DNA of 36,836 nucleotides from Microvirga sp. Mcv34 (GCF_024519725.1 NZ_JALJRK010000038.1:1-36836); one strand, 5' to 3'; shown: positions 1-7,660, numbered from the stretch's first letter. Notes: generated by a model not told the origin, from the letters alone. Numbers and translations: made by a program.

Positions 1-211
1 GTCGGGCAGCCCGGCTCGATCTCTAGTGGTGAAGGTGAGAGCCGAACTGCTCGTCCCGCACGGTTCTTTTAGGCGTTTAGACTTGGGATCAGCACAAGGC
101 TGCCAAGGGCCTCCTGGCGCCGGCTGCGTGACCGGCGGACAGGACCGTACCCGATCCCACAACTTGCGACGCCTCGCGAAGCGCGCCCCTCGTCGGATCA
201 GGCTGTGCAAT

Positions 212-255
212 GATATAGCTAAGGTTCAAGCTTCTGTCAAGAACAAAGTAAGAAC
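212..255 (-). promoter_or_regulatory. Leftward sigma70-type promoter with LexA (SOS) box
   Basis: Read on the minus strand, a consensus -35 TTGACA (complement of 235-240) is followed by a 17-bp spacer and a -10 TATATC (complement of 212-217). Immediately upstream of the -35, positions 241-255 read GAAC-AAAGTAA-GAAC, an exact match to the alphaproteobacterial LexA operator GAAC-N7-GAAC. Transcription would start near 205 and run off the left edge of the window. The regulated gene is not visible, so the assignment rests on motif and spacing only. Confidence 0.6.
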
Positions 256-280
256 ATATCGCCGGGGCTCTTATCCTCTC

Positions 281-340
281 GACGTCGTGGCCGTCCCCGA
301 ACTTGATGCGGGGATCAGACCCGGCCACCCACGGCATAGA
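281..340. repeat. Degenerate copy of the three-hairpin repeat
   Basis: A stem CCCCG/CGGGG around a 9-nt loop (295-313) lies inside GTGGCCG...CGGCCAC arms, and the flank begins GACGTCGTGGCCG. This resembles one half of the intact elements at 427-517 and 1556-1638. No coding potential is seen. Confidence 0.45.
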
Positions 341-426
341 CGTGAGTGACCGCAACAGCTGCGGCTATGACGGTGAAGGGTGGCACGGCCGACGCACGTG
401 TGCCGGAGCGGCAATCGCGCCTACCA

Positions 427-517
427 CGTCATCACCGGCCTCGTGCCGGTGATCCCGATCAGTTGAGACGCGGCGCTTCAAGCTATCGGGATGGCCGGGA
501 CAAGCCCGGCCATGACG
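427..517. repeat. Three-hairpin interspersed palindromic element, copy 1
   Basis: The element starts CGTCAT and ends with its complement ATGACG, so its termini are inverted. Inside are a left hairpin ATCACCGGC-CTCGT-GCCGGTGAT (431-453), a central stem ATCCCGAT/ATCGGGAT, and a right hairpin ATGGCCGGG-ACAAG-CCCGGCCAT (491-513). The whole folds as a cloverleaf. The copy at 1556-1638 has the same architecture with different stem sequences, which indicates selection on structure. Similar short palindromic units are common between genes in Hyphomicrobiales. Confidence 0.8.
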
Positions 518-652
518 TCGAGGGGACCATCCCCAGCCCTGAACGGGCAGGCACACGGACCCGAACGGAAGGACGCGAAGCGCGGAGGAAGGTCGCGGAG
601 ATTTCGCCTTCTCCCCATTTCCCTCCGGGCTCGTTTCGCGCATAGATAGCCC

Positions 653-1192
653 ATGCCATTCCGCCTGTTGCGTTCCAGCCTGCTCGTCCTGATCTTCGGC
701 CTGACTGTAGCGAGCTGCGGCTACCTTCCCCGTCAGGTCGCGGGCCTCCCGTCGGGTCCGCCCTGGGACGCCCTGCCTTTACGGAAGTGGTTGGCCGAGG
801 ATCGGGCCGAACCCATCGCGCTAGCCTTCTGCGCTCCGCCCGAGTGCAGCCCGGGCCTTGCCGTGAGCGTCATTCGCCTCTCGGGCAAGGATGCGGACAT
901 CACGGACGCCGTCCTGAGGGACCCGGAACGTCTGGCCCGGGCGCTGCGCTCGCCCGCGGGCCGGGAGAAGCCGGTCAAGACCCGGATCAGCGTCGAGCGC
1001 CTCAAGGATTCTCCTTATCCCGGCTTCGCCATCGAGCTCGCCCCGTCCGACGGCGGCAAGCGGCCGGCCTATGGAGCAGCCCTCGGGCGACGGTCCGGAG
1101 GCGACCTTGAGGTCGTCCTGGTGATCGGCGAAGCCCCCGATGTTGTGCGCGAAAGGGCCAAGGAAGTCGCTGCCCGCGAATTAGGCTCATAG
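653..1192 (+). CDS. Hypothetical lipoprotein (179 aa)
   Basis: Predicted outer- or inner-membrane lipoprotein of unknown function. The N-terminus has two arginines near the start, a hydrophobic stretch (about residues 9-20) and a lipobox ending V-A-S-C with the lipidated cysteine at residue 22, as expected for signal peptidase II cleavage. The remaining 157 residues look globular and soluble, with mixed charge and no recognised domain. The start ATG at 653 is chosen because the signal sequence begins there; no strong Shine-Dalgarno is visible. The gene stands alone between the repeat-rich left end and purS, in the same direction, with about 120 bp to purS, so co-transcription is uncertain. 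Confidence 0.7.
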   Translation: MPFRLLRSSLLVLIFGLTVASCGYLPRQVAGLPSGPPWDALPLRKWLAEDRAEPIALAFCAPPECSPGLAVSVIRLSGKDADITDAVLRDPERLARALRSPAGREKPVKTRISVERLKDSPYPGFAIELAPSDGGKRPAYGAALGRRSGGDLEVVLVIGEAPDVVRERAKEVAARELGS

Positions 1193-1314
1193 AGCCTGCC
1201 GCGCGATCTTTCGGTGAACCGGCATCCACTTCACCGGATCGTGCTTCAAGCCCGTTGTCTCTTGCGGCTAAATTCTTTATGGCCTTGGCCAAATCTCAAC
1301 AGCCCGAGGCCCCC

Positions 1315-1554
1315 ATGAAAGCGCGCGTCACCGTGACCCTCAAGAACGGCGTTCTTGATCCCCAAGGGAAGGCCATCGAAGGCGCCCTCAAGTCCCTCGG
1401 GGTCGAAGGCATCGACGGGGTCCGCCAGGGCAAGGTCTTCGACATCGAGCTCGGAACCACGGACAAGGCCAAGGCCGAAGCCGCCCTCAAGGCGGCCTGC
1501 GAGAAACTGCTCGCCAACACGGTCATCGAAAACTATCGCGTCGAACTGACCTGA
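1315..1554 (+). CDS. purS: Phosphoribosylformylglycinamidine synthase subunit PurS
   Basis: PurS is the small structural subunit of the three-part FGAM synthase (PurS-PurQ-PurL), the fourth step of de novo purine synthesis; it bridges the glutaminase and the synthetase. From ATG 1315 the protein is 79 residues, the usual family length, beginning MKARVTVTLKNGVLDPQGKA and ending VIENYRVEL, both typical of the family. A longer in-frame reading from an upstream TTG at 1255 would add 20 unconserved residues and is rejected. A weak promoter-like pair, TTGTCT (1255-1260) and TATGGC (1278-1283) at 17 bp, lies just upstream. A structured repeat separates purS from purQ. Confidence 0.93.
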   Translation: MKARVTVTLKNGVLDPQGKAIEGALKSLGVEGIDGVRQGKVFDIELGTTDKAKAEAALKAACEKLLANTVIENYRVELT

Positions 1555-1555
1555 C

Positions 1556-1638
1556 CGTCATGCCCGGACTTGATCCGGGCATCCACGTTTTTGCCGCGCC
1601 GTAAGGCGTGGATGGCCGGGACGAGCCCGGCCATGACG
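1556..1638. repeat. Three-hairpin element, copy 2, inside the pur operon
   Basis: The terminal inverted CGTCATG...CATGACG encloses a left hairpin TGCCCGGA-CTTGA-TCCGGGCA (1561-1581), a central stem ATCCACG/CGTGGAT, and a right hairpin ATGGCCGGG-ACGAG-CCCGGCCAT (1612-1634). It begins one base after the purS stop and ends three bases before the purQ Shine-Dalgarno, so it fills almost the whole purS-purQ gap. Transcribed within the operon, it would form a strong RNA structure between the two reading frames. Confidence 0.85.
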
Positions 1639-1654
1639 ATAGAAGGATGAACTG

Positions 1655-2353
1655 ATGAAATCTGCCGTCATCGTCTTCCCCGGCTCCAATCGCGAAGGCG
1701 ATGTGCTGCGGGCGCTCAAATCGGCCGGGTCCCAGGCGGAGAAGGTCTGGCACGCCGAGACCGAGCTGCCGAAGGGCACGGATCTCGTGGTCCTGCCGGG
1801 CGGCTTCTCCTACGGCGATTATCTGCGCTGCGGCGCCATCGCCGGCCGCGCCACCGTGATGGATGCGGTCCGCGCCCATGCGGCCCGGGGCGGCCTCGTG
1901 CTCGGCATCTGCAACGGCTTCCAGATCCTGTGCGAATCCGGGCTTCTCCCCGGAATCCTGATGCGCAACGCCAATCTGAAATTCATCTGCCACCGGCAGT
2001 TCCTGCGCGTCGAGCGCAACGACACCGCCTTCACCCGGGCCTATTCCAAGGGGCAGGCCATCGACGTCTGCGTGGCGCATGGCGAGGGCAACTACACGGC
2101 CGACGAGGAGACCCTGAAGCGCCTTGAAGGCGAAGGCTTGGTGGCCTTCCGCTATTCCGACGCGCAGGGCCACATCACGGCCGATTCCAACCGCAACGGC
2201 TCCATGAACGCGATTGCGGGCATCTATTCCGACAAGCTCAACGTGCTCGGCATGATGCCCCATCCGGAAAACCTGATCGAAGACCTCGTGGGCGGCACCG
2301 ACGGGCGCGGCCTGTTCGAGAGCCTCGTGTCGAGCTTTCCGAAAGCGGCCTGA
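1655..2353 (+). CDS. purQ: FGAM synthase glutaminase subunit PurQ
   Basis: Class I glutamine amidotransferase that releases ammonia from glutamine and passes it to PurL in FGAM synthesis. The 232-residue length is normal. The nucleophile elbow GICNGFQ places the catalytic cysteine at residue 86, and the His-Glu pair is seen in PHPEN (H203, E205). An oxyanion-region motif [11 protein letters not shown] occupies residues 48-58. The start ATG at 1655 follows a good Shine-Dalgarno, AGAAGGA, at 1641-1647. It lies between purS and purL and presumably shares their transcript, although repeats sit on both sides of the gene. Confidence 0.97.
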   Translation: MKSAVIVFPGSNREGDVLRALKSAGSQAEKVWHAETELPKGTDLVVLPGGFSYGDYLRCGAIAGRATVMDAVRAHAARGGLVLGICNGFQILCESGLLPGILMRNANLKFICHRQFLRVERNDTAFTRAYSKGQAIDVCVAHGEGNYTADEETLKRLEGEGLVAFRYSDAQGHITADSNRNGSMNAIAGIYSDKLNVLGMMPHPENLIEDLVGGTDGRGLFESLVSSFPKAA

Positions 2354-2384
2354 TCCAAGAAGCGGGGACGAAACGCCCCCGCAG

Positions 2385-2430
2385 CCCTCGTCCTTCGAGA
2401 CAGGCCTGACGGCCCTCCTCAGGATGAGGG
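2385..2430. repeat. REP-like palindrome between purQ and purL
   Basis: Stem CCCTCGTCCT/AGGATGAGGG (one G-T wobble) with the inner sequence TTCGAGACAGGCC...GGCCCTCCTC. This matches the general form of a well-known dispersed palindrome of Hyphomicrobiales that ends CTCAGGATGAGGG. It is followed by a short purine-rich leader before the purL start. It lacks a T-tract, so it is not a classical terminator. Confidence 0.7.
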
Positions 2431-2487
2431 TATCTGATTGTCCCTCCCCCCTCCCAACCGGGAGAGGGTAAACATTGCGAGACCCCG

Positions 2488-4698
2488 ATGATCCGCAACG
2501 ACGTCGCCATCACCCCGGAGCTGGTCAAGGAGCACGGGTTGAAGCCGGATGAATACGAGCGCTTCGTGAACCTGATCGGCCGCGAGCCGACCATCACAGA
2601 ACTCGGCATCGTGTCGGCCATGTGGAACGAGCATTGCTCGTACAAGTCCTCCCGCATCCACCTGCGCGGCCTGCCCACCAAGGCTCCCTGGGTCATCCAG
2701 GGACCGGGCGAGAACGCGGGCGTGATCGATATCGGCGACGGGCTCGCCTGCATCTTCAAGATGGAAAGCCACAACCACCCGTCCTTCATCGAGCCCTACC
2801 AGGGCGCGGCGACGGGCGTCGGCGGCATCCTCCGCGACGTGTTCACCATGGGGGCGCGCCCCATCGCGTCGCTGAACTTCCTGCGCTTCGGCGAGCCCGA
2901 TCACCCCAAGACCCCTCACCTCGTCTCGGGCGTGGTGGCGGGCATCGGCGGCTACGGCAATTCCTTCGGCGTGCCGACGGTCGGCGGCAGCGTCGGGTTC
3001 GACAAGCGCTACAACGGCAACATCCTCGTCAACGCCATGGCGGTGGGCCTCGCCCGCACGGACGAGATCTTCTACGCGAAGGCCACCGGCGTCGGGAACC
3101 CGATCGTCTATCTCGGCTCCAAGACCGGCCGCGACGGCATCCACGGCGCCACCATGGCGTCGGCCGAGTTCGACGACGCGTCCGAGGAGAAGCGCCCCAC
3201 GGTTCAGGTAGGCGACCCCTTCGCCGAGAAGCTCCTGCTCGAAGCCTGCCTCGAACTCATGAAATCCGGCGCTGTGATCGCCATTCAGGACATGGGCGCG
3301 GCCGGCCTCACCAGCTCGGCGGTCGAGATGGGCGCGAAGGGCAATCTCGGCATCGAGCTCGACCTCGACAAGGTGCCCTGCCGCGAGGAGGGCATGACCG
3401 CCTACGAGATGATGCTGTCCGAGAGCCAGGAGCGCATGCTCATGGTACTCAAGCCCGGCATGGAGAAGGAGGCCGAGGCCATCTTCCACAAATGGGGCCT
3501 GGACTTCGCCGTCATCGGCAAGACCACCGATACGCTCCGCTTCGTCATCAAGCACCAGGGTGAGGTGAAGGCCGACCTCCCGATCAAGGAGCTGGGCGAC
3601 GAGGCTCCGCTCTATGACCGCCCCTGGGTCGAGAGCCCCAAGCAGCCGGTCATCGCGCCGAACAGCGTGAAGGCCCCGATGTCCGAGGCCGAGGCGCTGC
3701 TCAAGCTCGTCGGCTCGCCGGACCAGAGCTCCAAGCGCTGGGTCTGGGAGCAGTACGACCACCTGATCCTCGGCAACACGGTCCAGACGCCGGGCGGCGA
3801 CGCCGCCATCGTGCGCGTCGAGGACGGCCCCAAGGGCCTTGCGCTCACCACCGACGTGACGCCGCGCTATTGCGAGGCCGATCCCTTCGAGGGCGGCAAG
3901 CAGGCGGTGGCGGAAGCCTGGCGCAACATCACAGCCGTGGGCGGCCTGCCGCTCGCCATCACCGACAACCTCAACTTCGCCAGCCCCGAGCGGCCCGAAT
4001 CCATGGGCCAGTTCGTCGGCTGCGTCCGGGGCATCGGCGAGGCCTGCAAGGCGCTCGACTTCCCGGTCGTGTCCGGCAACGTGTCGCTCTACAATGAGAC
4101 CAACGGCCAGGGCATCCTGCCGACCCCGGCCATCGGCGGCGTCGGCCTCCTCGACGACGTGACGGTCAACGCCTCCATCGCCTTCCGGCAGGAGGGCGAG
4201 GCCATCATCCTCATCGGCGCGACGCAAGGCTGGCTCGGCCAGTCGATCTACCTCCGGGACGTCTGCGGCCGGGAGGAAGGCGCCCCGCCGCCGGTCGACC
4301 TCGCGAGCGAGAAGCGCAACGGCGATTTCGTGCGCCAGCTCATCCGCTCGGGCCAGGTCAAGACCGTCCACGACGTCTCGGACGGCGGCATCGCCCTCGC
4401 GCTCGCCGAAATGGCGATGGCCGGCCAGGTGGGCGCCGAGATCACGGCCGTTCCCGAGGGCCTAGCCCTTCATGCCTTCCTCTTCGGCGAAGACCAGGCC
4501 CGCTACCTCATCGCCGTCGACGAGGATGCGGCCGCCGACATCCTCTACGCGGCCGGCGCCGTCGGCATCCCGGCCGTGACCTTGGGCGTTACGGGGGGCG
4601 ACGCGTTGATTCTGCCTGGCCAACAGGCCATATCCGTGAAGCAATTGAAGGCAGCGCACGAAGCCTGGCTGCCGGAATACATGACCGGCAAGTCATAA
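2488..4698 (+). CDS. purL: FGAM synthase large subunit PurL (small-type)
   Basis: ATP-dependent synthetase that converts FGAR to FGAM with ammonia from PurQ. At 736 residues it is the short form that needs separate PurS and PurQ, which agrees with both genes lying just upstream. The N-terminal half carries the conserved [11 protein letters not shown] and MESHNHPS segments and the glycine-rich G-A-A-T-G-V-G-G loop followed by DVFTMGARP. The second AIRS-like half contains GNVSLYNET and [19 protein letters not shown]. The ATG at 2488 gives the expected MIRNDVAIT start. Its TAA stop overlaps the AAGGAG Shine-Dalgarno of the following bolA gene, so the two are probably translationally linked. Confidence 0.97.
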   Translation: MIRNDVAITPELVKEHGLKPDEYERFVNLIGREPTITELGIVSAMWNEHCSYKSSRIHLRGLPTKAPWVIQGPGENAGVIDIGDGLACIFKMESHNHPSFIEPYQGAATGVGGILRDVFTMGARPIASLNFLRFGEPDHPKTPHLVSGVVAGIGGYGNSFGVPTVGGSVGFDKRYNGNILVNAMAVGLARTDEIFYAKATGVGNPIVYLGSKTGRDGIHGATMASAEFDDASEEKRPTVQVGDPFAEKLLLEACLELMKSGAVIAIQDMGAAGLTSSAVEMGAKGNLGIELDLDKVPCREEGMTAYEMMLSESQERMLMVLKPGMEKEAEAIFHKWGLDFAVIGKTTDTLRFVIKHQGEVKADLPIKELGDEAPLYDRPWVESPKQPVIAPNSVKAPMSEAEALLKLVGSPDQSSKRWVWEQYDHLILGNTVQTPGGDAAIVRVEDGPKGLALTTDVTPRYCEADPFEGGKQAVAEAWRNITAVGGLPLAITDNLNFASPERPESMGQFVGCVRGIGEACKALDFPVVSGNVSLYNETNGQGILPTPAIGGVGLLDDVTVNASIAFRQEGEAIILIGATQGWLGQSIYLRDVCGREEGAPPPVDLASEKRNGDFVRQLIRSGQVKTVHDVSDGGIALALAEMAMAGQVGAEITAVPEGLALHAFLFGEDQARYLIAVDEDAAADILYAAGAVGIPAVTLGVTGGDALILPGQQAISVKQLKAAHEAWLPEYMTGKS

Positions 4699-4710
4699 GG
4701 AGTTTGATTC

Positions 4711-4947
4711 ATGCCTATGGATTCCCGTGAAATCGAAAGCATGATCAAGGCCGCGCTGCCCGACGCGGTGGTCGAGATTAAGGACCTGGCCGGCGACGGC
4801 GATCACTATGCCGCCACCGTCACCTCCTCGGCCTTCAAGGGGAAGTCGCGGGTCCAGCAGCACCAGATGGTCTATGCAGCGCTGCAAGGACGCATGGGGG
4901 GCGTGCTTCACGCCCTTGCATTGACGACCGTGGCACCCGACAATTGA
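4711..4947 (+). CDS. BolA family protein (iron-sulfur partner of glutaredoxin)
   Basis: Small BolA-fold protein of 78 residues. BolA proteins form [2Fe-2S]-bridged heterodimers with monothiol CGFS glutaredoxins and act in iron-sulfur trafficking or iron sensing. The invariant histidine is in RVQQHQMVY (H51). The variable loop has histidine (D-H-Y, H32) rather than cysteine, which places it in the BolA_H type. A strong AAGGAG lies 7 bases before ATG 4711 and overlaps the purL stop. The glutaredoxin partner begins 42 bp downstream, which strongly supports a functional pair. Confidence 0.93.
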   Translation: MPMDSREIESMIKAALPDAVVEIKDLAGDGDHYAATVTSSAFKGKSRVQQHQMVYAALQGRMGGVLHALALTTVAPDN

Positions 4948-4989
4948 GGCAAGCCCGGCGCCTTGACCGCTGGGACGAAGGAGACATCC

Positions 4990-5325
4990 ATGGCTGACGC
5001 CAACCAGATCATCGACAACGAAGTGAAGTCCAACGACGTCGTGCTGTTCATGAAGGGCACGCCGCAATTCCCCATGTGCGGGTTCTCGGGCCAGGTCGTC
5101 CAGATCCTCAACTATCTCGGCGTGCCCTACAAGGGCGTCAACGTCCTCGAGGATGAGACCATCCGCCAGGGGATCAAGGACTATTCCAACTGGCCGACCA
5201 TTCCCCAGCTCTACGTGAAGGGCGAGTTCGTCGGCGGCTGCGACATCACCCGCGAGATGTTCCAGGCCGGCGAGCTGCAGCAGCTCTTCGCCGACAAGGG
5301 CATCCAGGTCCAGCAGAGCGCCTGA
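4990..5325 (+). CDS. grxD: Monothiol glutaredoxin, CGFS type (Grx4/GrxD)
   Basis: Iron-sulfur cluster carrier with a thioredoxin fold. It binds a [2Fe-2S] cluster with glutathione, alone or with BolA. From ATG 4990 it has 111 residues. The active site P-M-C-G-F-S places the cysteine at residue 30, and the glutathione-binding elements K22-G-T, W-P-T-I-P-Q and G-G-C-D are all present. An AAGGAGA Shine-Dalgarno lies at 4978-4984. An in-frame TTG at 4963 would add nine unconserved residues and is rejected. It is the last gene before a clear intrinsic terminator. Confidence 0.96.
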   Translation: MADANQIIDNEVKSNDVVLFMKGTPQFPMCGFSGQVVQILNYLGVPYKGVNVLEDETIRQGIKDYSNWPTIPQLYVKGEFVGGCDITREMFQAGELQQLFADKGIQVQQSA

Positions 5326-5347
5326 GGGCGATCGCTTCGACGGAACC

Positions 5348-5374
5348 AAGGCGGGGCCATGGCCCCGCCTTTTT
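5348..5374 (+). terminator. Intrinsic terminator after grxD
   Basis: A ten-base perfect stem AAGGCGGGGC/GCCCCGCCTT with a CATG loop runs into TTTTT at the 3' side, the form of a Rho-independent terminator. It lies 22 bp past the grxD stop and closes the pur-bolA-grxD transcription unit. Confidence 0.9.
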
Positions 5375-5450
5375 CATGCGCGCCCGCAAGGAAGGGGGCG
5401 TTTTATGTCGCATTCCTTAAACGGCTCAGTTTTCGGCATAATGGTGCCTC

Positions 5451-5526
5451 GTGCGGAAAAGTGGATCCGGCTTTCCGCATCAACGATGCACTCGGCAAAG
5501 GAGAGAGCATCGGATCCGATGCTCTC
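5451..5526. repeat. GGATCC-type palindromic repeat, copy 1
   Basis: The hairpin GTGCGGAAAAG...CTTTCCGCAT around TGGATCCG (5451-5480) is followed at 5503-5526 by a perfect 24-bp palindrome centred on GGATCC with arms GAGAGCATC/GATGCTCTC. Related copies sharing the words GTGGATCCG, TTTTCCGCACGATGC and GAGCATCGG occur near 7560, 13912, 14734, 27862, 34854 and 35319. The element fills the gap between the grxD terminator and the next small gene. Confidence 0.8.
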
Positions 5527-5598
5527 GGACTGTGCTGAACGCAACAGAAGAGCCGCTCGCCAAACAATAAAAAGGAGCGGCGAGAAGGGGCTTTGTCC

Positions 5599-5916
5599 AT
5601 GTTCGAACCCGAGACGAATGTCGTCGCCTTCAAGCCGCGTAAGGCCGTGGCTCACCATCCCAGGAGCCTGATGGAGCGGATCTACGCCGCAGGCTCGCTC
5701 TCCGTCCGGGCGGATGACCGGGCCACGAAGGCGGCGGCCGTCATGCTCCAGGCGCTGGGGTTTCTGGTCATCGAGGAAATCCTGGCCGACGGCACCCCAC
5801 GCCGCCTCCAGCGCGGCGAGGCCCGCCAGGCCATGGACCGTCCCTGGCGGCTCTCGAAGCCGGCCTTTTCCGGCGAAATCGGCATTCCCGACGGCGGCGG
5901 GGCTTTCCCGGCCTGA
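5599..5916 (+). CDS. Hypothetical protein (105 aa)
   Basis: Not recognised. From ATG 5599 the product is 105 residues with a GAGAAGGGG Shine-Dalgarno at 5582-5590; an in-frame TTG two codons earlier is less likely. The N-terminal third is basic (FKPRKAV...RSLMERIY). A short alanine-rich helix follows (about residues 40-60, ATKAAAVMLQALGFLVIEE), and the C-terminus is proline- and glycine-rich. There is no signal peptide or membrane segment. It lies after a repeat and about 130 bp ahead of the cyclase gene, in the same direction. Codon use resembles the neighbouring genes, which supports it being real. Confidence 0.6.
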   Translation: MFEPETNVVAFKPRKAVAHHPRSLMERIYAAGSLSVRADDRATKAAAVMLQALGFLVIEEILADGTPRRLQRGEARQAMDRPWRLSKPAFSGEIGIPDGGGAFPA

Positions 5917-6048
5917 CCTTTGGACAACGTCGGTTGGCCGCTCCCGTGGGGAGTGGTACCCTGGGCAGCCGACATCCTTGTGCGGCGATGAGCAGCGGGA
6001 CCGGTCCGCCCATCGAACCGGTTCCCCGCGACGTTGAAGGGCACAGCT

Positions 6049-6786
6049 ATGGCGCCCGTCCAGTCCAGGATCTGCAAGGGGTGCTGGCAGCAGCTTCGCA
6101 TCCCTGTCCCTCTCCGAGGGCCGGCTTCCGTGCCCTTTCGCGTCTTCGGCATTCGCCCGAGCCGGATGAACCCGAATACCTGCACGGTCTGCGAGCTCAT
6201 GTTCACGCGGATCATGAAGGCCCGCAAAATCCCCGTCGATGTGTCGGTCCTTTTTGCCGACCTCAGGGGCTACACGGCCCTGTCGCAGTCGCTCCCGGCC
6301 GACGCGGTCTCATCCCTGCTCGATGCCTTCTACGATGAATGCGCGGAGGCGATCTGGGACTATGACGGCCTGCTCAACAAGACCATCGGCGACTCCGTCA
6401 TGGCGCTCTTCAACTTCCCCATCCAGCAGCCGAACCATGCCGAGCAGGCGGTGCGGGCCGGGCGCGAGATCCTGCGCCGCTGCGAGATCCGCCGCAGGAC
6501 CCTGCTCTCTGAACATGATGCCCTCGGCGACACCGATCTCGGAGTCGGGATCGGCATCGATTCCGGCGTGGCGAGTTTCGGAGAATTCGGCCGGTCGCAT
6601 CGCGATCTGACGGCGATCGGACCCGTGGTGAACACGGCGGCCCGCGCCCAGGCTGCAGCCGCGACGGGCGAAATCCTGGTGACCCGGGCCGTTTACGATC
6701 GCGCCGGGCGCGATATGGTGAGAGGCGAAGGGCGCGAGTATCGCCTGAAAGGCTTCGAGGCTCCCGTCCGGCTCTATGCGGCCTGA
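6049..6786 (+). CDS. Class III adenylate/guanylate cyclase with N-terminal zinc-knuckle
   Basis: Soluble class III nucleotide cyclase, predicted to make cAMP (or cGMP) from ATP (GTP). The protein is 245 residues from ATG 6049 (GAAGG at 6036-6040). Residues 1-50 hold two CxxC pairs (C9/C12 and C45/C48), spaced like a zinc ribbon, and no transmembrane segment. The catalytic domain spans about 64-245: metal-binding D71 (LFADLRGYT) and D115 (K-T-I-G-D), a substrate-contact lysine K111, and transition-state residues N195 and R199 (VVNTAAR). All core residues are present, so it should be active. The alternative TTG at 6034 adds five residues. It converges on the TlpA gene with a 14-bp gap. Confidence 0.88.
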   Translation: MAPVQSRICKGCWQQLRIPVPLRGPASVPFRVFGIRPSRMNPNTCTVCELMFTRIMKARKIPVDVSVLFADLRGYTALSQSLPADAVSSLLDAFYDECAEAIWDYDGLLNKTIGDSVMALFNFPIQQPNHAEQAVRAGREILRRCEIRRRTLLSEHDALGDTDLGVGIGIDSGVASFGEFGRSHRDLTAIGPVVNTAARAQAAAATGEILVTRAVYDRAGRDMVRGEGREYRLKGFEAPVRLYAA

Positions 6787-6800
6787 CCCCGGACCGCCCG

Positions 6801-7451
6801 TCAGGGACGGTTCAGGGCGGCCTTCATGAACGCAACGGCATCGGGAGAAGCCCATTCGGCCGGTCCCTTCAGCAGGGCGATCTCGCAGCCTGAAGGATCG
6901 ACCACGAAGGTGGTGGGCAGGCCGACCACGTGGCCGGATTTCTGCAGCACCTGCAGCAGCTTGCCCTCCGGATCCGCGTGATAGGCTAGGTTCCGGATGC
7001 CGTTCTCCTGCAGCCAGGCCTTCGGCTTTTCGCGGTTGCGGGTATCGACATTGATGGCGACAACCTGGAAATCGGGACCGCCCAGCTCCGTCTGGAGCTT
7101 GTCGAGGGCCGGCATTTCCTGGCGGCACGGCACGCACCAGGTGGCCCAGAGATTGACCAGGATCGTCTTGCCCTTGAAGTCCGACAGGCTCATCGGCTGC
7201 CCTTCGGGGCCGTTGAAGGCGATGACCGGCGGCGGCTTCGGGGCATGGCTCACCCCGACGGCCGCCACCTCGCCCTTGGCGAGCGGCTTCAGGCGTTCCG
7301 CCGTCGGCTGCGAGGCGCGGCATTCGGCGACGCCCGCCGCCATGGGATCGTGGGGCGCAAGGCCATACCAGGCGGCCGCAGCGCCTCCGGCGACCGCGAG
7401 GGCGCCGAGACCGAGAAGCCAGCTCTTCCGGAAATTCACTGCGTTCGACAT
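6801..7451 (-). CDS. tlpA: TlpA-like membrane-anchored thioredoxin
   Basis: Periplasmic thiol-disulfide oxidoreductase of the TlpA/ResA group, which keeps copper- or haem-handling proteins reduced during cytochrome oxidase or cytochrome c assembly. From the ATG complementary to 7449-7451 it has 216 residues: an uncleaved N-terminal anchor (about 11-30), a linker, and an AhpC/TSA-Redoxin fold with active site WCVPC (C106, C109) and the cis-proline motif V-G-L-P-T-T. Longer in-frame starts exist upstream but run into the repeat and the opposing lptM region. Two further cysteines (C44 in the linker, and a late one in D-P-S-G-C-E) match TlpA architecture. Confidence 0.9.
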   Translation of the reverse strand: MSNAVNFRKSWLLGLGALAVAGGAAAAWYGLAPHDPMAAGVAECRASQPTAERLKPLAKGEVAAVGVSHAPKPPPVIAFNGPEGQPMSLSDFKGKTILVNLWATWCVPCRQEMPALDKLQTELGGPDFQVVAINVDTRNREKPKAWLQENGIRNLAYHADPEGKLLQVLQKSGHVVGLPTTFVVDPSGCEIALLKGPAEWASPDAVAFMKAALNRP

Positions 7452-7559
7452 GGCCGGTGATGTGGCGCTTTTTTGCGCAAGCCTCAAGCCCGAATGCGGA
7501 GGCGCGGCCGTTTCGCCCATCACGAAAGCGTTGAGCGCGGCCCGCTTTCTTCCACACCT

Positions 7560-7660
7560 AAAGCATCGATTCCGATGCTTCCTCTCTTGGCTGGCGCGTC
7601 GTTCGGTGCAGAAAACCGGATCCACTTTTCCGCACGATGCGCTTGCCTCTCGCATCCTCA
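7560..7660. repeat. GGATCC-type palindromic repeat, copy 2
   Basis: The palindrome AAGCATCG-ATTC-CGATGCTT begins near 7560, followed by the word CCTCTCTTGGCTGGCGC (about 7577-7593) and then GCAGAAAACCGGATCCACTT with TTTCCGCACGATGCGC. The CCTCTCTTGGCTGGCGC word recurs at the 35319 copy. It lies in the divergent gap between tlpA and lptM. Confidence 0.7.

Larger units (their letters stand above)
1..652. other. Non-coding left end, 652 bp
   Basis: No open frame here has a credible ribosome binding site or a recognisable product. The stretch holds a LexA-type box and a leftward promoter (212-255), a degenerate palindromic half-element (281-340) and a complete three-hairpin repeat (427-517). Positions 1-205 lie downstream of the leftward promoter and could be the leader of a gene beyond the left edge, or a small RNA; sequence alone does not decide. 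Frame 1 on the plus strand reads open from base 1 to a stop at 70-72, so a few C-terminal codons of an upstream gene are possible but not recognisable. Confidence 0.6.

Noticed and set aside
36..72. GAGCCG...CGGTTC hairpin resembling domain V of a group II intron
   Set aside because: The outer six bases fit domain V, but the middle is too short and lacks the GAAA tetraloop and bulge. No reverse transcriptase or intron boundary is present, so it is probably chance or a very decayed remnant.
1002..1292. Long open frames antisense to purS, purL, lysA, ctpA and other genes
   Set aside because: They are shadows produced by high GC and codon bias. They lack ribosome sites and family motifs, while the opposite strand encodes clear proteins.
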